This document shows, in pieces, positions 33,355-42,622 of a stretch of DNA of 64,000 bases. The stretch's first letter is position 1; every line of letters begins with the position of its first letter. The stretch lies in NCBI GenBank assembly GCA_963725645.1, contig CAVRZD010000006.1, forward strand, positions 1,933,498-1,997,497, written 5' to 3'. The translations under genes and the position numbers were made by a program. This DNA is from JALYZC01 sp963725645 (GTDB lineage: Bacteria; Actinomycetota; Thermoleophilia; Solirubrobacterales; Solirubrobacteraceae). The notes beneath the pieces were generated by a model. It searched no databases. It saw only the letters and a list, made by a program, of their open reading frames with translations, and was not told the DNA's origin.

Positions 33355-34981
33355 GTCGTGGGCGAGTTCCCGCCCTTCGCCGCGCGGGCGTTGCTGTAGC
33401 GCTGGGCGTCCTTGAGGAACTGCGCGTAGGTCGTGGAGAAGGCGTGCTCGCCGCAGGCGCCCGGCTTGACGACGTAGTAGAGGAGCTTGCCCTTGACGGG
33501 GTGCGCGGCTGCCTGGATCGACGCGAGCCCGGGGTTGCCGATGGGGGTCGGCGGGAGGTCCTTGTTCAGGCGCGTGTTGTACCGCGACGTGCGCGGCGAA
33601 GTCCGACGCGGTCAGCGGCCGTGTGAAGTCGTTGATCTCGTAGCGCGTCGTCGCGTCGATGCCGAGCGGGATGCCCTGCTTGAGGCGGTTGTAGATCACC
33701 TCGGCGATCAGCGGCCGCTCGCGGTCGAGATCGGCCTCGCGCTCGATCATCGAGGCGATGATGAGCACGTCGTAGGCGTCGAGGTTCTTGCTCTTGGCCG
33801 CGCGCAGGTCCACCCGGGCGAACTTCTTCTTGAACGCCTTCAGCTGCCGCGCGACGAGGTCCGAGGCGGGGGAGCCGACCCTGATCTCGTAGGTGTCCGG
33901 GAACAGGAAGCCCTCGAGATTCGGGGTCGAGCGCGGCGCCCCGTAGCTGACCGGGTTGAGCAGCGCCGAGCGCCGCGCCGCGGCGAGGTAGGAGCCCCGC
34001 AGCGGGATGTGCGCCGCGCGCAGGCGCGTCGCGGTCTGGCGGATCGCCCGGCCGGGCGGAATCGTGACGTCGACCGTCTTCGCCGCCGCCGGGCCCTTGA
34101 CCAGCGCGTCGATGACGGTGCCGTAGCTCATGTCGCGCTTGAACGCGTAGACGCCCGGGTGGAGGTCGCCGCTGTGCCCGCTCAGTCGCACGCGCAGGCC
34201 GAAGAAGAAGCTCGAGGAGATCACGCCGCGGCGCTCGAGCACGTCGCCGACGCCGGAGACGCCGCTGTTCGAGGGGATGCGCACCTCGACGGCGCCGCTG
34301 CCCTGGCCGTGGAACGGCTGGAAGAGCGAGATCGCGAACCAGGCGACCGCGATGACCAACAGGGCCAGGAGCGCCAGCGGGATCCAGCGCCGCGGCCCGC
34401 GGCGGCGCCCCGCGGGGCGCGGAGCCCGCGGCTCGCGCGGCGGCCGCTCCGACCGCAGGCGGGGACGCCAGCGGCGGGCGGGGGGCGCGTCGTCCGCGTG
34501 CCCGTCGAGCGCGGCGACCTCGTCCCCGTCGAGCGCGGACCAGTCCTCGTGCACCGGCTCGTCGATGAAGGATGCGCGCGCGGCGGCCGCGGGCCGCGGC
34601 ACCGGCGGTGCGGGGGAGCGTGGCGCCTCCGCCTGCACCTGCGGACGCCGCGCCGCGGCCGCGGCGGGCTCGAGCTCGCGCTCGAACCGGGGCTCGGGGA
34701 CGGGCTCGGGCTGCGACTCGAACTCGGGCTGCGACTCGAACTCGCGCTCGGGCTCTGGCGGCGGGCACCGGTGGCGGCTCGCTGCGCGACGGCGGCGCCG
34801 GCGTGGCCGGCTCCGCCCTGGTCTCGACGTCGAACGGCGTGGGCGGAGCCACCGTGGGATCCACCGGCGCCGGGTCCCGGCCGTCACGCGCCGCGCGGCG
34901 CGCCTCGCGCTCGGCGCGAGCGCGCTCGCGTTCCTCCTGCGTGCGCTCGCGCGACGTCGGCTGTCGATCGAACAGACTCAT
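33345..34981 (-). CDS. mltG: Endolytic transglycosylase MltG (two apparent frameshifts)
   Basis: About 545 residues when joined. N-terminal cytosolic part is charged and Pro/Glu-rich (starts MSLFDRQPTSRERTQEERER); one membrane helix WIPLALLALLVIAVAWFAIS; then the YceG domain with the catalytic-site strings LEGFLFPDTYEI, IIASMIEREADLDRERPLIA and YNRLKQGIPLGIDATTRYEI. Frames change at 34763-34765 (extra base in a CCC run) and near 33584-33594; the final segment RYNTRLNKDLPPTPIGNPGL to the stop is in the third frame. Terminates glycan strands during wall growth. Conserved position between ruvX and aroE. Confidence 0.88.
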
Positions 34982-35081
34982 CCCAAAAAAGGCGGCCGGC
35001 CGCGGTGCGAGCGCCGGTCCGCGACGCCGGCGTGGCTCCTACGCCGGGGCGTCACGCGGGAAGACTACCCACCGTGCGGCT

Positions 35082-35498
35082 TTATGACGCCTGTTCCGGC
35101 CCACCAGCGCCGGCCGCGTGACTCAACCAGCCCTCCAGGAGATGGGCGGCGGCGCGCGAGTCCTCACTGGCGCGGCCGCCCGTGCGCTGCGCGAGCCGGG
35201 TCGTCAGCCGCTCGTCGTAGAGCTCGACCGGGACACCCGCTCCGAGCGCCTCGGTCAGGCGCTGCGCGAACGCCCGCGCCTCGCGTGTCTGCTCGGAGTC
35301 CTCGCCCGAGAGCGACAGCGGCAGCCCAACCACGACGCGCCCGATCTCGCGCTCGCGCACCAGCGCGCGCAGGCGCGCCACGCCGCGGCGCGTCGCCGGC
35401 CGCTCGATCGGCTCGATCGGCGTGGCGACGGTGCCGGTGGGATCGCTGACGGCGCAGCCGCAGCGCGCGCTGCCGTAGTCGAGCGCCAGCACGCGCAC
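35082..35498 (-). CDS. ruvX: Holliday junction resolvase-like protein RuvX/YqgF
   Basis: 138 residues from GTG 35498. RNase H fold: VLALDYGSARCGCAVSDPTG with the first Asp, REIGRVVVGLPLSLSGEDSE, and LYDERLTTRLAQ with the DER-type motif. It begins 5 bases after the alaS stop. The alaS-ruvX-mltG-aroE order is widely conserved in actinobacteria. Acts on branched DNA or in rRNA maturation in relatives. Confidence 0.93.
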   Translation of the reverse strand: MRVLALDYGSARCGCAVSDPTGTVATPIEPIERPATRRGVARLRALVREREIGRVVVGLPLSLSGEDSEQTREARAFAQRLTEALGAGVPVELYDERLTTRLAQRTGGRASEDSRAAAHLLEGWLSHAAGAGGPEQAS

Positions 35499-35503
35499 GG
35501 GAT

Positions 35504-38167
35504 TCAACCGGCGGACAGCGCCGACTCGATCGCGCCGCGAGCGGCTGCCAGCGCCTCGCCGAGCTTGGACGGGTCGCGGCCACCGGCACGAGCCATCGTG
35601 TCGCGCCCGCCCCCGCCGCCCCCGACGACCTCGGCGGCGGCCTTCACGACGCTGCCGGCCTTGACGCCGCGCTCGACCAGCGCGGGCGCGACGCTCGCCA
35701 CGAGCGCGACGCGGCCGTCCACGGCCGAGCCGAGCACGATCGCCGCGTCGCCCAGCTCCGACTTGAGCCGGTCCACGAGCTCGAGCAGCGCCTTCTCGTC
35801 CGGGCCCGACACCGCCTCGGTGAGCACGCGCACGCCGTCCACGTCGTCCACGCGGCCTGCCAGTTCCTTGATGCTCACGCCGTGGCCGAGGTCGAGTGAC
35901 CCGCCGGACTTGGCGGCCGCCTTCAGCTCTCCCAGTTCCGCTGTGCGGGCCTCGACGGCCTCCGCCGCGTGCTCCGGCCGCGTGCGCAGCCGCGCCGCGA
36001 TGTCGCGCAGGATCGCGTCGTGGCGGCGCATCAGCGCGACCGCCTCCGGCCCCGTCAGCGCCTCGATGCGGCGCACGTTGGCGGCGCTCGAGCTCTCGCC
36101 CGAGATGGTGAACAGGCCGACCTCGCCGGTCGAGCGCACATGGGTGCCGCCGCAGAGCTCGCGCGAGAAGGACCCGTCCCCCACCTCGACCATGCGGACG
36201 ACGTCGCCGTACTTCTCGCCGAACAGCGCCATCGCGCCGAGATGGCGCGCCTCGTCGAGCGTGGTCGTGAGCGCGCGCACCGGGCGGTTGGCGAGGACCC
36301 ACTCGTTGACGCGGTCCTCGACGTCGCGAAGCTCCTCCGGGCTCAACGCCTGGCCGTGGGTGAAGTCGAAGCGCAGCTTGTCCGGGCCGACGTAGGAGCC
36401 CGCCTGGCGCACGTGGGCGCCGAGGCGCTCGCGCAGCGCCGCGTGCAGCAGGTGGGTGGCGGTGTGGTTGGCCTCGGTCGCGTGGCGCGCGATCGGATCT
36501 ACGCGCGCCAGCACCCGCTCGCCGGGCTCGAGGTCGCCCTCCTCGACGGCGACAGCGACCGCCTGGTCGTCCCCGAGCCGGTACACCTCGGCGACGCGGG
36601 CGCGGCAGTCGCCGTCCGCGCACTCGAGCGTGCCCGCGTCGGACACCTGGCCGCCGCCGGCGGCGTAGAACGGCGACTCCGCGAGCTTGACGAGCACGCG
36701 GCCGTTCTCGCGTTCGACCGCGCCGACCGTGGTGGCCTGCTCGGTGGTGGCGTAGCCGGTGAACTCGGTCTGGAAGCCGGCCGCATCGGCGAATTCCCGC
36801 ACCCGCTCGCGGCCCGCCTCGTCGGGCAGGCCGGTGCGCGCGGTCGCGCGGGCGCGCTGGCGCTGGTCGTCCATCAGCGCCTCGAACCCGGCCTCGTCGA
36901 CGCCGAGGCCGTGCTCGGCCACGAGCTCCAGCGTCAGATCGATAGGGAACCCGTAGGTGTCGTGCAGCCGGAAGGCGTCCTCCGAGGAGATGCCCTCCGC
37001 GCCGCTGTCCTTGGCCTGCGCGATCAAGTCCTCCAGCAGCTTGGTGCCGTGCTCGAGCGTGCGCCCGAAGCCCTCCTCCTCCCCGGCGAGCCAGCGCCGG
37101 ATCCCCTCGCGCTGCTCGGCGAGCTCCGGGTAGGCGTCGCCCATGATCTGCTCGACGACGTCGGCGTAGCGCGACAGGAATCCGGGCTCCAGGCCGAGCA
37201 CGCGGCCCTGCTGGATCGCCCGGCGCATGACGCGCCGCAGGATGTAGCCGCGGTCCTCGTTGGAGGGCACGACGCCGTCGGCCACGAGGAAGCACATCGC
37301 GCGGGAGTGGTCGGCCAGGATCCGCAGCGCGCGGTCGGTGTCGAACGCCTCGCCGTAGCGGCGGCCGGACAGCTCCTCCCCCAGCTCGAGCAACGGCTTG
37401 AACTGGTCGGTCTCGAACACCGACGGCGCGTCCTGCAGGATGGCCGCCATGCGGTTGAGCCCGAGGCCGGTGTCGATGTTCTGGTTCGGCAGCGGCACGA
37501 GCGTGTTCACCGGGTCCTGGTTGAACTGCATGAACACGAGGTTCCAGTACTCGAGGAAGCGCTCGTTGTCGCCGCCGGGCAGGTCGTCGGCCGCGCCGAA
37601 TTCCAGCCCCCGGTCGAGGTAGAGCTCAGAGCACGGTCCGCACGGCCCGGTTGGGCCGGCCTGCCAGAAGTTCTCGCTGCGCGGGCACAGCACGATCCGC
37701 TCCCGCGGCACCCCGACGGACTCCCAGGCCGCGATGGCCTCGTCGTCGGGGCCGAGGCCGAGCTCGTCGTCGCCCTCGAACACCGTGATCCAGATGTCCT
37801 CGGCGGCGAGGCCGAAGCCCTCCAGCGAGAACTCCCACGCGTACTCGACGGCGCCCTGCTTGAAGTAGTCGCCGAGCGAGAAGTTGCCGAGCATCTCGAA
37901 GAACGTCAGGTGGCGCGTGGTGTTGCCGACGTTCTCGATGTCGGTGGTCCGGAACACCTTCTGGCAGGTGGTGAGCCGGTGGTGCGGCGGCTTCTCCTGC
38001 CCGAGGAAGTACGGCTTGAGCGGGTGCATGCCCGCGGTCGTCAGCAGGACCGACGGGTCGTAGGTCGCGGGCACGAGCGAGCCGCTGGGCAGGCGCCTGT
38101 GGTCCCGCGCCTCGAAGAAGGCGAGGAACGTCTCGCGGATCTCGTCCGAGCTCATGGTCTTGGGCAT
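35504..38167 (-). CDS. alaS: Alanyl-tRNA synthetase
   Basis: 887 residues, full length and without a frameshift. Catalytic core with HHRLTTCQKVFRTTDIENVG and GNFSLGDYFKQGA; editing domain zinc motif NHTATHLLHAAL and CGGTHVRSTGEVG; C-terminal domain ending in GGGGGGRDTMARAGGRDPSK. An internal ATG at codon 5 could be the start. Charges tRNA-Ala and removes mischarged Ser/Gly. Starts 32 bases after badI. Confidence 0.97.
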   Translation of the reverse strand: MPKTMSSDEIRETFLAFFEARDHRRLPSGSLVPATYDPSVLLTTAGMHPLKPYFLGQEKPPHHRLTTCQKVFRTTDIENVGNTTRHLTFFEMLGNFSLGDYFKQGAVEYAWEFSLEGFGLAAEDIWITVFEGDDELGLGPDDEAIAAWESVGVPRERIVLCPRSENFWQAGPTGPCGPCSELYLDRGLEFGAADDLPGGDNERFLEYWNLVFMQFNQDPVNTLVPLPNQNIDTGLGLNRMAAILQDAPSVFETDQFKPLLELGEELSGRRYGEAFDTDRALRILADHSRAMCFLVADGVVPSNEDRGYILRRVMRRAIQQGRVLGLEPGFLSRYADVVEQIMGDAYPELAEQREGIRRWLAGEEEGFGRTLEHGTKLLEDLIAQAKDSGAEGISSEDAFRLHDTYGFPIDLTLELVAEHGLGVDEAGFEALMDDQRQRARATARTGLPDEAGRERVREFADAAGFQTEFTGYATTEQATTVGAVERENGRVLVKLAESPFYAAGGGQVSDAGTLECADGDCRARVAEVYRLGDDQAVAVAVEEGDLEPGERVLARVDPIARHATEANHTATHLLHAALRERLGAHVRQAGSYVGPDKLRFDFTHGQALSPEELRDVEDRVNEWVLANRPVRALTTTLDEARHLGAMALFGEKYGDVVRMVEVGDGSFSRELCGGTHVRSTGEVGLFTISGESSSAANVRRIEALTGPEAVALMRRHDAILRDIAARLRTRPEHAAEAVEARTAELGELKAAAKSGGSLDLGHGVSIKELAGRVDDVDGVRVLTEAVSGPDEKALLELVDRLKSELGDAAIVLGSAVDGRVALVASVAPALVERGVKAGSVVKAAAEVVGGGGGGRDTMARAGGRDPSKLGEALAAARGAIESALSAG

Positions 38168-38199
38168 GGGAGCCTGAGTCTAGGGCGGCTGCGACCGCC

Positions 38200-39003
38200 T
38201 CACACCGACGCGCGAGCGCGGAACGGCGTGAAGTCCGGGTCGCGCTTCTCGGCGAACGCACGAACGCCCTCGGCGGCCTCGTCGGACTCCAGGAACTCGC
38301 CGAGTCCCGAGAACGCGAGCTGGCCGAGCCCCGCCAGGTGCTCGGTGTCGGCGTTGAACGACTGCTTGAGGAAGCGCAGGGCGGTCGGCGACGCGGCGAG
38401 CATGTCATCGGCCCAGCGGCGCACCTCGGCGCGCAGCTCGCCGCCCGGGACCACGCGATTGACCAGCCCCCAGCGCTCGGCCGTGGCCGCGTCGTAGCGG
38501 CGACACGTGAACCACATCTCCCGCGCGCGCTTCTCGCCGATCACGCGCGCCAGATAGCCCGTCCCGAAGCCCGCGTCGAACGATCCCACCCGCGGCCCGA
38601 TCTGCCCGAACTGAGCGTGCTCCGCAGCGATCGTGATGTCACACAGGACGTGCAGCACGTGGCCGCCGCCGATCGCGTAGCCGTTGACGGCCGCGATCAC
38701 CGGCTTGGGAACCTCACGGATCAGGCGGTGCAGCCGCTCGACCTCAAAGAGCCCCGTGGCCGAAGGGCCGTAGTCGCCGGTCTCCGCGCGTTGCTTCTGG
38801 TCACCGCCGGTGGAGAACGCCCGCTCGCCGGCGCCGGTCAGGCACACGACGCCGACGTCCGCGCTCGCCCACGCGCGCGTGAAGCAGGCGATCAGCTCGT
38901 CGACGGTGCGGGCGCGGAAGGCGTTGAGTCGGTCCGGCCGATCGATCGTGATCCACGCGAGCCCTCCCTCGACCTCGAAGCGAACATCGGTCAGCTCGTC
39001 CAT
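38200..39003 (-). CDS. badI: BadI-like 2-ketocyclohexanecarboxyl-CoA hydrolase (crotonase fold)
   Basis: 267 residues. Crotonase fold close to BadI and MenB: FSTGGDQKQRAETGDY, VPKPVIAAVNGYAIGGGHVL, FGQIGPRVGSFDAGFGTGYL, GEKRAREMWFTCRRYDAATA. The stretch RLHRLIREVPKPVIAAV and the C-terminal FNADTEHLAGLG look more like BadI than MenB, and the neighbour is a BadH-like dehydrogenase. BadI hydrolytically opens the ketocyclohexane ring to pimeloyl-CoA. MenB (menaquinone synthesis) is the main alternative; no other men gene is present. Confidence 0.75.
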   Translation of the reverse strand: MDELTDVRFEVEGGLAWITIDRPDRLNAFRARTVDELIACFTRAWASADVGVVCLTGAGERAFSTGGDQKQRAETGDYGPSATGLFEVERLHRLIREVPKPVIAAVNGYAIGGGHVLHVLCDITIAAEHAQFGQIGPRVGSFDAGFGTGYLARVIGEKRAREMWFTCRRYDAATAERWGLVNRVVPGGELRAEVRRWADDMLAASPTALRFLKQSFNADTEHLAGLGQLAFSGLGEFLESDEAAEGVRAFAEKRDPDFTPFRARASV

Positions 39004-39070
39004 CGTCTCCTCCTCCTCGTCGCCGTCGTGATGGCGCCGAAGCGTACGCCGCAGCGCGCCGCGCGCCGGG

Positions 39071-39820
39071 TCAGGCCATGGTCAGGCCGCCGCTCACCGA
39101 CAGCGTCTGGCCGGTGACGAAGCCGGCGCGCTCCGAGGCCAGGAAGGCGACCGCGGCGGCGACCTCCTCCGGCCGGCCCAGCCGGCGCATGGGCACCGCG
39201 CGCTCCAGCGCGGCCATCATCTTCGCGCCGTCGGGGCTGGCCTCCGCCATCCCGCGGAGCATCGGCGTGTCGGTCGGGCCGGGGCACACGGTGTTCGCTG
39301 TCACCCCCGACCGCGCGACCTCCCGGGCCAGCGTCTTGGTGAACGCGATCACGCCGGCCTTGGCGCCCGCGTACACCGCTTCGCCGGAGGAGCCGACGCG
39401 CCCGGCATCCGAGCCGATGTTGACCACCCGACCCCAGCCGCGCTCCACCATGCCCGGCACGAGCGCCCGCGTGAGGCGCAGCGCGCCCTTGTAGTTGACG
39501 TCGATCACGCGGTCCCAGAACGGCTCGTCGGTCTCGAGGAACGGATGCAGCTCGTCCCAGCCCGCGTTGTTGACGAGGACCTCGACCGGGCCCAGCAGCT
39601 CCGCGGCGCGGGCGGCCACCGCGGCGACCGAGTCGGCGTCGGTCACGTCAAGGGCGACCGCGGCGGCGCGGCCGCCGGTCGCCTCGATCTCCTCCACGGC
39701 CGCGTGGGCGTCCCCCTCGCGGAGATCGCCGACGACCACGGCGCGGCCGTCGGAGGCCAGGGCGAGCGCGATCGCGCGCCCGATCCCGCGCGCGCCGCCG
39801 GTCACCAGCGCCGCCCGCAT
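39071..39820 (-). CDS. badH: BadH-like 2-hydroxycyclohexanecarboxyl-CoA dehydrogenase (SDR)
   Basis: 249 residues. SDR Rossmann motif VTGGARGIGRAIALAL, NNAG in VLVNNAGWDELHPFLETDEP, catalytic Ser and YxxxK in SDAGRVGSSGEAVYAGAKAG, and the C-terminal VTGQTLSVSGGLTM. The combination NNAGWD, SDA-RVGSSGEAVYA and VCPGPTDT is typical of BadH. It oxidises the ring hydroxyl before BadI. The ATG overlaps the mnmA stop (ATGA). The rest of the alicyclic acid pathway (CoA ligase, acyl-CoA dehydrogenase, hydratase) is not in the window. Confidence 0.78.
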   Translation of the reverse strand: MRAALVTGGARGIGRAIALALASDGRAVVVGDLREGDAHAAVEEIEATGGRAAAVALDVTDADSVAAVAARAAELLGPVEVLVNNAGWDELHPFLETDEPFWDRVIDVNYKGALRLTRALVPGMVERGWGRVVNIGSDAGRVGSSGEAVYAGAKAGVIAFTKTLAREVARSGVTANTVCPGPTDTPMLRGMAEASPDGAKMMAALERAVPMRRLGRPEEVAAAVAFLASERAGFVTGQTLSVSGGLTMA

Positions 39821-41253
39821 CAGCGCGCGGCGGCGATGGTGGCGTGGCCGACGATCGCGTCGCCCGCCATCAGGCAGGCGGTCTGGCCGGGCGCCGCGCC
39901 GTCGACGGGCTCGCCCAGCTCCAGCTCCAGGCGGCCGTGCGCGCCCGCGGGCGGCGCGCCGGCGACGCGCGCCGGCAGTGGGCGCGAGCGGTACCGCAGC
40001 TTGACCCGGTCCACCGCCGCGCCGTCGCGGTGCAGCGTCGCCGCCCGCACGACCACGCGTTCGGCCCGCAGCTCGGCGCGCGGGCCGACGGTCACGCGGT
40101 TGCCGGCGGGGTCGGTGGCGAGCACGTACAGCGGCTCGGTCGCGGCGACGCCGAGGCCGCGGCGCTGCCCGACCGTGTAGTGCTGGTGGCCGCGGTGGCG
40201 CCCGCGCACCGCGCCGTCGCGATCGACGATCTCCCCCGGGCGGTCGCGCTGCCCGCCATGGCGGGCGAGGAAGCTCGCGCGATCGGTGCCGGCGAGGAAG
40301 CAGAGGTCCTGGGAGTCCGCCTTCGACGCGACCGGCAGCTCGGCCTCGGCCGCCAGGGCGCGCACCTCGGGCTTGGTCAACTCGCCGAGCGGGAAGCGCA
40401 GCCGCGCCAGCGTGGCGGGCGCGGTGGCGGCGAGCATGTAGGTCTGGTCCTTGGCCGCGTCGGCCGCCGCGTGCAGCAGGCCGTCGCGCACACGGGCGTA
40501 GTGGCCGGTGGCCAGGCCGGCGCCCGCCCCGAGGCGCTCGGCCAGCGCCAGCATCGCGTCGAGGCGCACGTGGCCGTTGCAGCGCACGCACGGGTTCGGC
40601 GTGAGGCCGGCCGCGTGGTCGTCGACGAAGGGCTGGACCACGCCGGCCCGGAACTCCTCGCGCAGGTCGAGCGTGACGTGCGGGATGCCCATGCCGTGGG
40701 CGAGCGCGCGCGCACCACGCACCGCCTGGGCCGAGCAGCACGAGCGCTCGCCGTCGTTCGCGGGGTCGGCCCACAGCTCCAACGTGACCGCGACCACGTC
40801 GCCGCCGCCGCGGGCCTCGAGCAGCGCGGCGACCGCGCTGTCGACCCCGCCGCTCATGGCCACGAGCACGCGGCCGGAGGCAGGCGCAATGCGGGCGTCC
40901 GCCCGCGCGGCGGCGCCGAGCGCGCGCGCCAGCGCGTCGGCCGCCAGCTCGGCGGCGTGGCGCTTGCCCGGGCTCAGGCCGCCGAGCTCAGTCGCGATCT
41001 CCTCGGGGCCGATGCGCGCCGCCCCGAGCAGCGGGCGCCCGCGCACGAGCGAGACCGCGGCGCTCCCGGCCGCCAGCGTCGCGCCGCAGCCGGCGGCGTC
41101 GAAGCCGGCGTCGGCCACGCGGTCGCCCTCGACGGTCACCGAAACGCGCACGAGGTCGCCGCAGGCCGCGCCGCCGGCGGCGCCAGTCGCGGCGCCGGGC
41201 GGTGTGTGCCCGCGCGCGAGCGGCGCGCTCAGATGCTGAGCAAGTCCGGCCAC
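39820..41253 (-). CDS. mnmA: tRNA 2-thiouridine synthetase MnmA fused to an N-terminal NifU/IscU-like domain
   Basis: 477 residues, about 110 longer than usual MnmA. Residues 25-112 are NifU/IscU-like (ACGDLVRVSVTVEGDRVADA, FDAAGCGATLAAGSAAVSLV) with two of the three scaffold Cys; the third position is Ala (KRHAAELAADAL). From about 127 comes MnmA: P-loop VLVAMSGGVDSAVAALL, catalytic Cys in NPCVRCNGHVRLDAML, second catalytic Cys in ADSQDLCFLAGTD, and YTVGQRRGLGV. It adds sulfur to U34 of tRNA-Lys/Glu/Gln. The fused scaffold may pass sulfur or an Fe-S cluster to the enzyme; that is inference. Confidence 0.9.
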   Translation of the reverse strand: MAGLAQHLSAPLARGHTPPGAATGAAGGAACGDLVRVSVTVEGDRVADAGFDAAGCGATLAAGSAAVSLVRGRPLLGAARIGPEEIATELGGLSPGKRHAAELAADALARALGAAARADARIAPASGRVLVAMSGGVDSAVAALLEARGGGDVVAVTLELWADPANDGERSCCSAQAVRGARALAHGMGIPHVTLDLREEFRAGVVQPFVDDHAAGLTPNPCVRCNGHVRLDAMLALAERLGAGAGLATGHYARVRDGLLHAAADAAKDQTYMLAATAPATLARLRFPLGELTKPEVRALAAEAELPVASKADSQDLCFLAGTDRASFLARHGGQRDRPGEIVDRDGAVRGRHRGHQHYTVGQRRGLGVAATEPLYVLATDPAGNRVTVGPRAELRAERVVVRAATLHRDGAAVDRVKLRYRSRPLPARVAGAPPAGAHGRLELELGEPVDGAAPGQTACLMAGDAIVGHATIAAAR

Positions 41254-41275
41254 ACGGCGAGTGTAACCCGGGTTC

Positions 41276-42527
41276 TCATCGCGGCCGCGAGGCGCGGAGG
41301 GCGTACCAGGCGGGCTTCGGCGCGCCGTTTGCGCGCAGGACCCCCCACGCCGCCATGCGAGGGTCGCGACCGGGAGAATCGCGGAACTCGTAGCCGATGA
41401 TCGCGTCGACGTAGCTGCGCCAGCGCGTGCGGCGGAGGTGAAAGAGCGCCCGGAGGTAGGCCGCCTGGCTGGTCTCGCTCACGCAGTCCTCGTTGTGCGG
41501 CGCAGGTCGACCAGCCCACCTCGGTGATCCAGATGTGCTTGGCGCCGTCCCCGTGTGCCACGAGCGCCGCGCGCATGTCCTCGATCCGTCGCGCCTGGTA
41601 ACGATGGTCCAACGGGGTCGGCCCCCACGCGAGCGGGGAGCCGCTCGTGTAGGGATGCGCCGCGAAACCGTCGAAGTAGCGTCCTAGGTCAGGTACGGCC
41701 GCGTACATGCCGCCGATCCAGTCGTACGAACCGGGCTGTCCAGGCACGAAGTACGTCGTCTCGGCCTCGAGCAGGAATCGCGCGCGCCGATTGGCCGCCC
41801 GAGCCACCGGTGTCGTGGCGGCCACAAGGCGCGCGTAGGCGGCGGGATCGGGCGTATGCCCGGCCGAGGTCGCGTAGTACGGCTCGTTCAGCAGCTCGAA
41901 CCACGTCGCCGGGCGCTGCGGGAGCGATCGATGGCGCCGCCAGAAGGTTCCACCCGGCCCGTAGCGGGCGACCGCGCGCGCCGTGAACCGCGCGTAGGCG
42001 GGCGCGTTCTTCGGCAGCAGCGGGCCTCCGGCCCACCCCGGCGGGTCGTCGAGGATCGGCAGGACGGTGATCCCATACCGCGCCGCTGCGCCGACCACGT
42101 TGTCCTGATGACGCCAATCGAACGTCCCGCGACGGCGCTCGACGAGGTTCCAGTTGAAGTCCTCGCGCGCGTACGTAACGCCGCTGTTCGCGGCACGCTC
42201 CGCCGCCAGGCACATGTCGCGAGGGGACTTGCCGCGGAGCACCAGGTGCTCGCCGAGAACCCACCGCCGCGGCGCGTGGGGGGCGCGCGGAGCCGCGTGC
42301 CGTACGCCGCGCCGGACCCGACACGAGGGCAGGGCGGCGGCGGCCGGGGGCGATGTCGGGGTCGGCGCCCGGGTTGGAGGAGACGGCGCCGGCGTGGTGT
42401 GGGCGGGAGGCGGCTGCGATGGGTCACACCCGAACACGCAGATCGGCTGCTGCCCCGGCAGGACTGGGGGGAGCACGACTGGGGCGGCGAGCAGTGCACC
42501 GGCGTAGGCGGCCAGACGAACACGCAT
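41276..42527 (-). CDS. Secreted clan GH-A glycoside hydrolase (apparent frameshift)
   Basis: About 416 residues when joined. Signal peptide RLAAYAGALLAAPVVLPPVL, Pro/Thr-rich linker, then a TIM-barrel glycosidase: YAREDFNWNLVERRRGTFDW, acid/base Glu in WFELLNEPYY, FDGFAAHPYTSGSPLAWGPT, nucleophile Glu in HIWITEVGWST. The frame breaks near 41499-41506; removing one base continues as HNEDCVSETSQAAYLRALFH to the end. Family GH5, GH39 or a relative; the substrate is not determined. Confidence 0.78.
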
Positions 42528-42622
42528 GCGCGCTCTTCCATGATCACGGTGCCGAGCCACGAGCGCCCCCGATGATAGGCGGGCGAACATCCGCCTGCGC
42601 AGGGTCCCGCCCGGGAGGTCGG

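Noticed and set aside
36000..38497. Long plus-strand open frame of about 840 codons across alaS
   Set aside because: Antisense to the fully conserved alaS and of shadow-like composition.
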